A stretch of DNA of 64,000 nucleotides from Dactylonectria macrodidyma (taxonomy: Eukaryota > Ascomycota > Sordariomycetes > Hypocreales > Nectriaceae). Numbering within the stretch: position 1 is the stretch's first letter; the number at the start of each line of letters is the position of its first letter. Location of the stretch: assembly GCA_020744425.1 (NCBI GenBank), contig JAGMUV010000039.1:417342-481341 (forward strand). The letters run 5' to 3'. Made by a program: the position numbers and the translations under genes. Positions 32,602-41,561 of this stretch are shown one piece after another. Under the pieces are notes generated by a model, which was given only the letters and a program-made list of their open reading frames with translations, was not told where the DNA came from and did not search any database.

Positions 32602-33108
32602 GCGGCCTGGGGATGGCGTTCTCAATGTGGTTTCGAATGTAATCTGCGCTTTGAGTTCTTTCAATTCGTTGTAGAATAAGCCTTTCTCAATACTATCATA
32701 TGCGCCTATAGTGTCGTGCTCATGTATGCGTGTTGAAGCCATTATCTCCAATGACTTATTTCCAGTTATATCTAGTCAGTGCTTATACATATCTTGAGGT
32801 GGCCATACATATTAGATCAAATAGCTTGCCTAAACGCTCGCGCTATCCTCTCGAAGTTAGTACTGGCACACTCGCGGTTCTGCGAAGTCATGGTAATTCA
32901 GTACTAGGCGCCTTGAAAACGCTGTTCCGCCTATAAGAAAACGGCACAATATTCGGATTACATACAATGTCTATCTCCTTATTCAACAACTCCCACGCTA
33001 ACAAGTTGATTCTCCAGGGGATACCAATCTCATTTCTACCAACTAGCTCATACCCTATCTCGCTTAGGTTCTTGACAGCTCTTCAGACAGAACAAGGAAG
33101 AATCACCC
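32602..33108. other. Convergent intergenic region
   Basis: Space between the 3' ends of the propeller and CHAP genes; no gene is supported. It would contain both 3' UTRs. Confidence 0.4.
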
Positions 33109-33814
33109 TTAGACCTTGATATTGTACTTGAACTTATTCTTAGGAACCTTGCGTGTTCCATAAGCCCTGTAGTTGTTCCAGTTGTACTCCTCGATGGTCA
33201 CAGTATCATCGTTGACGGCAGTAACCCAAGCAACATGCCCCTTCTGCCCAGCGTTGGTCTGGGCGACACACCCCGGTACAAGCTTGTTGTCGATGCGAAC
33301 GCCAGTCGCCCTTGCACCATCATCCCACTCATTGGCATTACCCCAGTTGTATCCTTTGTATTGGTTGTGGAACTTGACACCGAGGCGTTCATTGATGCGC
33401 CAAGCAACAAAGCTGGTACACTGACACTTGAAGTAGTTCCACTTGTCCTCAGGGCCGCAGCTGTTCTTGTATGGGTAGTCGTTGATCATTGGACCTGGGA
33501 TCTTGTCGTTCTTGGGAGGCTTTGGGACGTTGGTGCATTTGCCTTTGACATATCCTTTGGATCCGGTCTTGACATAGTAGTCGGAAACGTAGCAGCCGTC
33601 AGACGTCTTATCCCAGATGGAACTTCCGCTAACATTGTCGCCCTCAGTCTGACAGCTGATGGAGACGTCTTTGATCCTTTTTGTACGTCTTCTTCACCGC
33701 GAAGGCCGTACCCGGGCCAGAGCGGCAGTTGAGGGTGTCGCTGGTGACAGGGTACGAGTGGGCACCCGTGAAGAAGAATGCGAGAGCATAAGTGCAAAAA
33801 GTAGCCAACTTCAT
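33109..33814 (-). CDS. Secreted SH3b-CHAP cell-wall hydrolase, one frameshift
   Basis: Predicted peptidoglycan amidase/endopeptidase (NlpC/P60-like CHAP) exported from the cell. Start at 33814 gives a signal peptide (MKLATFCTYALAFFFTGAHS). An SH3b segment follows (TLNCRSGPGTAFAVKKTYKK, then SISCQTEGDNVSGSSIWDKT), then a CHAP domain with catalytic Cys in CQCTSFVAWRINERLG, His in KGHVAWVTAV and acidic IEEYNWNN. The frame changes by one base at about 33685, after KKTYKK, with no intron signals. As written, the protein is broken between the signal/SH3 start and the CHAP domain; this is a recent mutation or a sequencing error. Expected length is about 235 aa. The family is bacterial or phage-like and found in scattered fungi. 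Confidence 0.8.
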
Positions 33815-35198
33815 TGTGAACGAAGCGATAAAAGAATAATCTTGCTTTGGGACGATGCCCAACACGCGAAAACCTGCGAACTATGGTGATCTTTAACACG
33901 AATGTAAATTCGGTTGTTTCTTCACTTTATAGACACAAATAACTTCATGCTACCGTATCGGGTAAGGGACGAATGGGAGACTGACAGAAATCGAAATGAA
34001 GATAGACAAATTAGGAAGCTACGCCTTGTAAGACGGACGAATCCTTCTTCCAGTTTGATAAAATGAACATGATCCTCGGAACCCCTTCCTGGTGGCTTGA
34101 ACGCTGATCCCGGAGAATCTCCTTGTGAACGATTCTCAACAAGAAACAGACCCCTTTCCCCCATAGTCCATTGTTTCATCGGACTCGGAATTTGCCCTTG
34201 CTGACCCTTTCTTGCTTCCGAGTTTGTGAACTCAGAATAAGCTTTACTTTCATGTTGCCCAATCTCAATTTGGAATATGTCCACCTTCCTATTTCGTAGT
34301 GTGGGGTACCTCCATACAAAAGATCATCATTGAAGATCACTCCGGCATATTTAGCCCAGTTGATCAAGAAACAAAGCCGGAGATGACGATCGTCCGCAAT
34401 GTCGCTTGTGGGATTTCATTGGAGCAGCCCCTCCGTGCATGAGTCGGAAACACCACCCTATTTGGCCTGCGATCAACAGGCATGGGAAACGAAGGGTCAT
34501 ATCTTCCAGTCAAGGCATTCCCCCTCAGCACATGGGGTAATATGTTTGAAACCCTACATTCTGTTCATGGTCGACTGCAAAGTATGCTGAGTTCATTCAA
34601 ACGGTCCTGCCCATCATTGGTCATGCGAGTCTTCCTACGGGATGGTGTGTTGGGCAGGGGGACAAGAACAACACCACCACCCGAAAGTGACGGATACCGT
34701 AGGGTAGGCGGGATGCGCAGCAGAGCGAGGTCGGATAAGACCAGTAGAATAAAACAGACAAAGGAGGGCTGGGGCTGCAACTGGGCAGCTATCAAGAAAA
34801 CAAATCAGATATTCCGGTTGATTAAGTAAATCTCATCATAATGACATCAAGAACAATTTCAAAGGCTCAAAAATGAAGTGAGCAAGAAGGTGATTGATTT
34901 CTATCTCTGTCTGGGCAGTCTCAGCTTTTTATCTTAGACCATTTCGCAATACCCTTATCGATAGATAACCAAGGTCAGTCGTCTGAATAGACTGAGCAAT
35001 TAGAAGATTTCGTTTCCCAAGCTAGTGGAGCCCTCAGCCCCGACACAATGGCTGCGTCATGGCCCTATTTCTCATCTATCTCAGACGTATGTCGCTTAAC
35101 ATATATCAATGTGTCGGCAACAGGATTCATTTACCTCCCAGGATTCTAGGCCAAGTGAGAAACCTTGAACTGCATCCTCATTACTCCACCCAAGCAGA
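33815..35198. other. No supported gene
   Basis: Frames of up to about 120 codons on both strands show no recognisable domains and have poor coding character. I see no repeat structure either. Confidence 0.35.
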
Positions 35199-35549
35199 AT
35201 GTTCCTTTTCAACGGCTCCGTCAGAGCTGTGCTCTTCGTGCTGCTTGTAGCCAGCATTGTCTTGGCAAATGTCAATGACCGGCCAAGAATGCAGCACCTT
35301 ACCACAAAGGATTTGCCCTCTTTAGCAGCTCCAACATGGCCAAGGCAGATAAGCTCACAAATGGTGTTAGGTTCCATTCCTTCAGAATTCCTGCCCTTGT
35401 CACCACCACCACTGGTCGCATCCTCGCGTTTGCCGAAGCCCGAAGGCACAACAATCGAGACTGAGACGTCAACCTCGTCTGTAAGCGGACGAAGACCACC
35501 AATAGTAACGGTGAAAACCCAAGCGACTGGGGTACTCTCCAAGAGGTAG
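35199..35549 (+). CDS. Possible small secreted protein
   Basis: 116-codon frame starting with a plausible signal peptide (MFLFNGSVRAVLFVLLVASI then VLA). The remainder is Pro/Ser/Thr-rich without cysteines or known domains (for example SEFLPLSPPPLVASSRLPK). It could be a secreted effector-like or cell-wall peptide, or chance. The signal peptide is the only support. Confidence 0.3.
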   Translation: MFLFNGSVRAVLFVLLVASIVLANVNDRPRMQHLTTKDLPSLAAPTWPRQISSQMVLGSIPSEFLPLSPPPLVASSRLPKPEGTTIETETSTSSVSGRRPPIVTVKTQATGVLSKR

Positions 35550-35605
35550 TCGGAAAGGGAGATGGCACGTGGGGCGACCCTACGCCTACTACTGAGTTGT
35601 CGACC

Positions 35606-35739
35606 GGAACGCGCCCCGTTCCCGTGTGCACGCCAATCACAGCACCCCATTCCGTCCTTGGCACCCAGTGGGAGAACGCGCCCCGTTACGCGTTCCAAAT
35701 GCCCCCAACAAGGTTCTCTCTAGGAACGCGCCCCGTTCC
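35606..35739. repeat. Three spaced copies of a GC palindrome-like motif
   Basis: GGAACGCGCCCCGTTCC occurs at 35606-35622 and 35723-35739, and a near copy (GAACGCGCCCCGTT) at 35674-35687, spaced by about 50-70 bp. The outer bases GGAACG/CGTTCC are self-complementary. Nothing here encodes protein. It may be a cluster of protein-binding sites or a short tandem repeat remnant. Confidence 0.6.
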
Positions 35740-35810
35740 CTTTACTTGCTACCGGGAATTGACACCCCACTGTAGCTTATATCCATCCAAACAGCAGAGC
35801 TTAAAATGAA

Positions 35811-35882
35811 CCCCTAGTTCTAAAGTGGAATAGAGAGGTAGAATATCCCCTAGTTCTAAAGTGGAATAGAGAGGTAGAATAT
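35811..35882 (+). repeat. Perfect 36-bp tandem duplication
   Basis: Two identical adjacent 36-bp units beginning CCCCTAGTTCTAAAGTGGAA, 118 bp to the left of the pogo transposon. Identity between copies indicates a recent event. Confidence 0.9.
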
Positions 35883-35999
35883 CATTCCCTTTCTGCCTTG
35901 ATAGTTTCGGGTGCACTATAGAGGTTCGCGTTCATCGTCACGCGTTATCATATTCTCTTTCCTTTTCCTTCACTATACCGATCTAACCTTCCCTTACTA

Positions 36000-38206
36000 C
36001 CATCCAGTACCCCTCTGCCGATAAGACCCCTCTACTGATAAGCAAAAAAAAAGTTTCCCCATACAAACTGCTAATTTTCAACCCCCTCACAAAGAGCCAC
36101 CAGAAATACGAAAAACAAGCCAATTCCTATTTTTCCAGCTTGGAATCGAATGTATTTTAATATAGTCTTGGTCTTCTAACTGCACGGCCTGCGCGCGTGC
36201 GTGTGACAGCTAACTCTTCCGCCTCCGAATTTGAGCCCTCATTCTCTTCCACTCCTCCCACCTCGATCACCTCTTCGACACCCTCTGTCTCTTCAATCAC
36301 TTCGTTTGGCTCAGAAATAGTGTCACCGGTCACTAGAGACTCGGCCAGTGTCATAAACTTCCTGTTGGGATTCGGTATCGCTTTCCTCTTCTTGCCTCTG
36401 CTCAGCCTCCCGACTTCCTCCTCTAAACTGGCTACTCTTGAGCTTAGAGAAGCGATCTTTGACTCTTGTGCTTCAAAACCTTTCGATATCACAGAATAGC
36501 GCCTTCTTGTCGAAGGGCTTTTGTTCTTACCTAGATCCCTGATGTGACGGCTGGTCTTTGGCGTGTTATCAGAGTCGCGTTGCCCGTCGCTGAGGCCGTC
36601 TGATGCGGGCGTCGTTTCCTTCTTGTCAGGCTGGATCTCAGGATGTATGAGCGCTTTCCGTCGAGAAATCGGCCAGTTTCCAGTCACTCTCCAACCAGAA
36701 AGGATGTTTTTCTTCGTCATACCCACTTCTCTGCCTTTGGCATAGGCCTTGATGAAGTTGACCTTGTCCACCGGCGCAGAATCGGTCAGGCTTGTCAGCT
36801 TTTGGAGTTCTTTGCGATAGGCCGCCTTGGATGCATTAAATGGACCATTGTCGAGTGGTTGTAGGCCGTGGGAGCAGTGAGCCGGCAGGTAACAACAATA
36901 CACGTTGTTCAAAAAGCACGTAGCCATCCACTCATCCTAGATTTACGGTCAGCGACATCCCCGGCCCAGGTGGCCCGGAAAAGGCGGATACGAACAGATA
37001 CATGGCTTCGATGACCATCTAGTATGATAAGCCTCGCATCTGACTCATCTTCCGGCTGTGTTTGGGGAAGATAGACCTGTTTGAGCCACTCGACCGCGAT
37101 ATGGTTGTCTGTCCAGCCGTTGTCGGACGTGATGTAATACCAGTCAGCCACTTCCTTGAGCTCATCAATAAACCACTGTTGCTGAAGCTCTTTGCCTTTA
37201 AAGATAATCCCCGGCTTCAGAAGACGGCCAGTTGCAGTTGCGGCTTCGAGAAAGCTGGTCCAAGTGCGGGACTGGGAGCCTTTGAGGAAGGCTTTCTTCT
37301 TGGGGTCGCTACTGCCGATAACTAAGGAATCCAAGCCTATATTGGCAGCTGGTTAGTTTGTCTCATGAAAGAAACGACAAAATACTCACCAAATCCGGCC
37401 ATGATGCCGCCCTCGTCAACATTAACAGTGTTCTCAGGTTTGATCCAGCCATATTCGCTCTCGCGGATGTCAAAGTACCAATTGACGGCGGTCGGGGTAA
37501 AACAATTGAACCTCGACGCCTCCTGGCGTTTTCCTATCTTAGTCTTTATGGACGGATGTCGTTTCATAAACCTAGCTAGCCAATGTACGCCGATAGGCTT
37601 TTCCCTGCCTTGCTGTTGTAGGAGGGCAGCGACGGTGGCGCGAACTTGACTGTGAGAAGGAGCATAGCCCAAGGCCTCTTGTCGAAGTATCCAGGAAACT
37701 AATCTGGACTCCTGAGACTTGGATAACAGCTGGGCGGGATGGGTGACCTCGGACTTTGGCGGTACACCTCTTAATCGGTTCGAAAGAGTCGGCTGAGGGA
37801 TGCCGTGCTTCTGGGCGGATTGGTTCTGCGAGAGACCGTTATCTGTGACATCCAATATTGCTTCAATAACGTCATCCTCTGTGTAAGAAGCTCGAGCCAT
37901 TTTTCAAGGCGATTATGGAAGGCCGGCGCAGATAAAAGTCCTACAAGCTTTGGGGAGGAGTGTTCGTGGAGGAGGCATTGATAGAAATTTTGCGATAGTT
38001 CCATGCGGCCAAACCGCCCATATAGCGTAAGCAACAATAGCATAATACGAAACAGCATGAAACTCTCAATAAGACACAACTTGTTTCACGTAAATAACTT
38101 CAATTTTGGCCAAGCACCGTGTAAGTGAAATTGGGCATTTTGTATGGGGAAACTTTTTTTTTGCTTATCAGTAGAGGGGTCTTATCGGCAGAGGGGTACT
38201 GGATGG
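36000..38206. mobile_element. Complete pogo-type (Tc1/mariner superfamily) transposon
   Basis: 2207 bp, bounded by perfect 68-bp terminal inverted repeats (36000-36067 and 38139-38206; outermost bases CCATCCAGTACCCCTCTGCC, including a run of nine A/T). TA dinucleotides flank it at 35998-35999 and 38207-38208. It contains one three-exon transposase gene on the minus strand without disruption. Perfect TIRs, an intact gene and a visible target duplication mark it as recent and possibly mobile. Confidence 0.93.
36157..37900 (-). CDS. Pogo-type DDE transposase
   Basis: 541 aa from minus-strand exons 37900-37390, 37336-37002 and 36936-36157, with GT..AG introns of 53 and 65 bp and matching phases. 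Order: psq-type helix-turn-helix (TEDDVIEAILDVTDNGLSQ...QPTLSNRLRG, residues 5-45); CENP-B/Tc5-like DNA-binding domain (SKSQESRLVSWILRQEALGY to VHWLARFMKRHP, about 60-120); DDE_1 catalytic core with Asp in VNVDEGGIMAGFG (about 160), LIILDGHRSHDEW and LQPLDNGPF. The C-terminal tail has a coiled coil (KIASLSSRVASLEEEVGRL) followed by basic and acidic stretches. The enzyme cuts and pastes the element at TA sites. No stops or frameshifts. Confidence 0.93.
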
Positions 38207-38227
38207 TACATATTATACAGAAATCGA

Positions 38228-38515
38228 ATGCATCTGCAGAATGCCATGTCGGAACCGGTCCCATATCAATCACTTACTCCCAAGGAGCTGGGTAGACTAC
38301 AAAGGCTTGGTCTTGACCTGAACCTTCCCGAGCCTGCGGTTCTCTGTACTCGCTGCGGATTCGCCCTGATGCCATTTAGCGACCGCGTCTCAAGACACTT
38401 GGGAGAGAGCCATAATGTACCCAAGTCTACGAGGCAGGGAGTCAACAAGCTGATCCAGTCTCTTCGCCTTACCGACCCAAAGACTCACAAACGTATATTA
38501 ACCGACTCAAACTAG
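38228..38515 (+). CDS. Short DUF3505-like zinc-finger protein (fragment)
   Basis: 95-aa frame with the finger VLCTRCGFALMPFSDRVSRH plus LGESH, a C-x2-C...H-x4-H pattern. The same pattern occurs twice near the N terminus of the helicase protein starting at 39107. In fungi this DUF3505/OrsD-like finger heads many subtelomeric and transposon-associated proteins. Here it ends after one finger. It lies directly right of the pogo transposon, so the insertion may have cut off its promoter. Probably a truncated relative of the neighbouring gene. Confidence 0.55.
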   Translation: MHLQNAMSEPVPYQSLTPKELGRLQRLGLDLNLPEPAVLCTRCGFALMPFSDRVSRHLGESHNVPKSTRQGVNKLIQSLRLTDPKTHKRILTDSN

Positions 38516-39106
38516 AAGCTGAATGGATAGTAAAATTACTAAACATGAAATCTAAGCATATAATAAGGTCTTTTAATTATTCCTAACAGGAATTGAAAAA
38601 TAAAAGGTAATTATCTTAGATTTGATTTCCCATAGTGAAGAAAACGGCGCTATTGATGACATGGGGTAGAGTTGATTTAAAACACTCAGGGTTAGAGTTG
38701 ATTTAGGTTCCCGGTCATAAAAAATCGCAAAACCGGTATGCATCGAAAGGTAAGTCCGAGGAGAGTATGCCCATTGAATATCAGAAGCAGAAAACCCGAT
38801 TTGAACGAATGCGATCAAGTTGAATGTGGGAGTGACGTTGGGAGTGAAGTTGGCGGAAGCCGATTTAGGGTTAGGAATTCGTGCCATTCATTGGGCGTTG
38901 CAAGACGCAAGGTGGGTCCGATTTGATCAAGTTCGCATGCCAGCAGTCACCCAATGCCGCCAACCCAGGGAAAGTCAAACAGCAGCCCAGCAACCCAGCA
39001 ACCCAGCAAAAGCAATATAAAGTAAACAATAGAGCATATAAAGTAGGGAGACCATATCATAACAAGTAAACATCAACAGATCACAGATATCAGCATCGCC
39101 GTCATC
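38516..39106. other. Leader region of the helicase gene
   Basis: No gene. AT-rich, with a short CAGCAACCCAGCAACCCAGC repeat near 38980-39010, shortly before the ATG at 39107. It probably holds the promoter of the helicase-like gene. Confidence 0.4.
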
Positions 39107-41329
39107 ATGGAGCCGTTTGTACATTTGCCCGAGTATCCATTCGTTATTTGCAAGCCGTGTGCCGCCGCATTCGTAGCCGACGAGGTTATCAGTCATTTAC
39201 AGGCCCAACACACCGTAGGGTCCGCGGCACAGCAGATCCACAAGATCGTGCAGGCCATCCCCGGCATTATCCACAACCAAAAGGAGTTGCAGCAATGGTC
39301 AGTACCGCCCCCCACAACAGCCCCAATCCCCATCATCCCACCCCCGATGCATGACGGGTTTGGATGTAACCGGTGCCCGTACGTCGCCCGTCAAATCCAA
39401 CGTATCCAGCAGCATTGCCGAGACGAACACGGTTGGGTCAATGACCGCAAGCGAGGCCGTCGTACCAGGGCCAAGGAAGCAGCCATGGCACCCGTGCCGT
39501 GGAAGACAGGCGTGCAGTGCCAGCGTTTTTTCCGCGCCCGCGTGGCCAGCAGTTGGTTCGAAGTTGGCCGGGCCGTCTCACCCAGCAACGAAAGGATTGA
39601 CGAAGACGAAGCCACCCGCCAGGCCGAGTTCATCATGGCCACACAGCGAAAGGCCCGACAGGCAATGGAGAGTGAGGCCGACCCCCGGATCCAGGAGAGC
39701 AGCGACAAGTGGGAGGCCGAGAGGTGGTTAAAACGAACGGGATGGCCGGGACATTTGGCCCACGTCGACAAGACCCGGTTGCGAGAGCAGGTGTTGCAGC
39801 CGATCGGAGAGAACGAGCCGGTGTTGCAGAAGATGTGGGAAATTTTCGAGTGCGTATTGAACAACGCGTACGTGGCCACCAGCCGTTGCAGCCCAGGCAC
39901 GGCCGAGTTGTTCGAGATTGAACGGAAGGAGGTCACCGTTGCGCCCAACAAGCCATTTGAAGGGATCATGGAGCCGGATTCGTGGGAGCGATATAAGGAG
40001 CAGTGGCGGATCATGATGTGCATTTGGGTGCGATTGGAGGCATGGGGGAAGCGAGGGAGGGGGGAGAGGGGGGAGAGGGAGGTCGAAGGGAGTGATACGG
40101 ACGACACAGACACGGACGACGCGGACGACACCGACGACACGGATACGGATTACACGGAGGATTCGGAGGAATCAGACGACCCCAACGACGACGAAGGCGG
40201 AGGCCAACGCAAGCATCGAAACAAAAAGCCGCCATACCGCATGACCATCCAACAGGAAAAGGCATGGGCCATATTCAGACGAGGCGTTACGCAGGTTGTG
40301 GCCGGAACCGATACCATTGGCCGATTTACAGACGAACGGTTGGAGCGGTATTGTTTAGATGCCGTCATCGAGTTTTTCGACCACCCGTTGAAGACCGGCC
40401 AGCATTACGACAGCATTGTAATTAGTGCGTTGGCCGTCATGGGGTTGGACGCCAATGGAGGGTGGGTTACGGCCGCCAATTACACGCCGGTGTTGTCCGC
40501 CATCATCAAGGGAACCCGGTATTTGGTTTTGTATCAGTCCATGTTGGAACGGCACGACCAGATCACGCGGTGGCAGCAGACCATGAGCCGGCGGAGGGCC
40601 AAGGAAAAGGCCGACGGGTTGTTCCGCATTATTCGGGAGAAGGTGTGGCGGTTCATGACCCGGATGCCCGATCAAAAGGAGGCAGACCCAACGCCGATGA
40701 ATTGGATCATCAACACGCGAACGTACGGCATGAAGGTCCGATTTACGACGCCCGGTGACGAGAAGATCGATTGGATTGGCGACGAGATCAAGTGCGGCAA
40801 CGTCAAGATCGGCATGGGCAAGATATCGGATATCATGCACAACGCGGTGGCCGAGGCACGGCGGACGTTGGCCAAGTTGGCCATGATGGCCACCGAAGCA
40901 CCGCGTCCCGTGGGTCGTCGAGGGTCGAGTCAGGAGGGACAAGCAAGGAGAGGGGAGGACGAAGACGAGCCGTCGATCCACGAGGTGTTGCCGAGGATCC
41001 CGTGGTCACGCATCGAGGACCGGCATGGCGAGAGCACGTTGGGGTATTCGTTTTTACAAGACGAGGCCAACCGGCCGTGGACCGAAACGGGGGACGAGTG
41101 GGTGGCGAAGCGATTGGCCGGGTCAGCGTGGCGGCGAGAGGCGTGGATAAGCGAGTCGATGGATCCCAAGTTTCCATACCGAGGCCAGGCCATCCGGGAG
41201 TATGGTCGAGAGGTTGAAAAGTTCCGAGGGTTGATGTGGGTTGTTAATCACTTGCCAGGCGGACAACTTGGAGAAAAACAGTATAAGCTTCAGCCAATAA
41301 AAGGATCAGCATACTATAGAGGCCCATAA
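39107..41329 (+). CDS. Telomere-linked-helicase-like protein, N-terminal half (DUF3505 fingers)
   Basis: 740-codon frame; homology to the full protein should end at about 41265. Two DUF3505-type fingers open it: CKPCAAAFVADEVISHLQAQ-H and GCNRCPYVARQIQRIQQHCR-DEH. A long region without known catalytic motifs follows, with an acidic Asp/Thr repeat (40090-40200) and a conserved end reading GLMWVVNHLPGGQ. From 41266 the frame runs into inserted DNA and stops at 41329. Leucines are mostly TTG and the coding strand is C-poor, exactly as in the helicase half at 47027-50239, and removal of the insertion joins both halves in frame. Proteins of this type (DUF3505 plus RecQ) are typical next to fungal telomeres. 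As it stands the gene is split. Confidence 0.75.
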   Translation: MEPFVHLPEYPFVICKPCAAAFVADEVISHLQAQHTVGSAAQQIHKIVQAIPGIIHNQKELQQWSVPPPTTAPIPIIPPPMHDGFGCNRCPYVARQIQRIQQHCRDEHGWVNDRKRGRRTRAKEAAMAPVPWKTGVQCQRFFRARVASSWFEVGRAVSPSNERIDEDEATRQAEFIMATQRKARQAMESEADPRIQESSDKWEAERWLKRTGWPGHLAHVDKTRLREQVLQPIGENEPVLQKMWEIFECVLNNAYVATSRCSPGTAELFEIERKEVTVAPNKPFEGIMEPDSWERYKEQWRIMMCIWVRLEAWGKRGRGERGEREVEGSDTDDTDTDDADDTDDTDTDYTEDSEESDDPNDDEGGGQRKHRNKKPPYRMTIQQEKAWAIFRRGVTQVVAGTDTIGRFTDERLERYCLDAVIEFFDHPLKTGQHYDSIVISALAVMGLDANGGWVTAANYTPVLSAIIKGTRYLVLYQSMLERHDQITRWQQTMSRRRAKEKADGLFRIIREKVWRFMTRMPDQKEADPTPMNWIINTRTYGMKVRFTTPGDEKIDWIGDEIKCGNVKIGMGKISDIMHNAVAEARRTLAKLAMMATEAPRPVGRRGSSQEGQARRGEDEDEPSIHEVLPRIPWSRIEDRHGESTLGYSFLQDEANRPWTETGDEWVAKRLAGSAWRREAWISESMDPKFPYRGQAIREYGREVEKFRGLMWVVNHLPGGQLGEKQYKLQPIKGSAYYRGP

Positions 41330-41345
41330 TATTCCTAATTTAGCG

Positions 41346-41397
41346 ATGACCCCCTGGCAAAATCTACTACTAAAGCAGTGACCCCCTGGCAAAATAA
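41346..41397 (+). repeat. Two direct copies of TGACCCCCTGGCAAAAT
   Basis: Copies lie 36 bp apart, 80 bp inside the left edge of the insertion. Their first ten bases match, inverted, the right edge of the insertion (CAGGGGGTCA, 47019-47028). They may be subterminal transposase-binding sites or the original terminus. Confidence 0.6.
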
Positions 41398-41561
41398 GCT
41401 TCCACCCCTTAATTAAACAAAACTTTAAACATTGCAGCTATTCCAAATCTCATTATTCAGCCTGAAGGGCGTTTTATAATAAGAAGTCCCAACTTCAACC
41501 TCAATTCCTAATCTCAACTTAATCATTACCTCTTAAATTATCCTTTATCTAGTGGCCTCTT

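Noticed and set aside
39391..40981. Minus-strand frames of 208-249 codons opposite the DUF3505 half
   Set aside because: Shadows of the real + frame, with no recognisable motifs.
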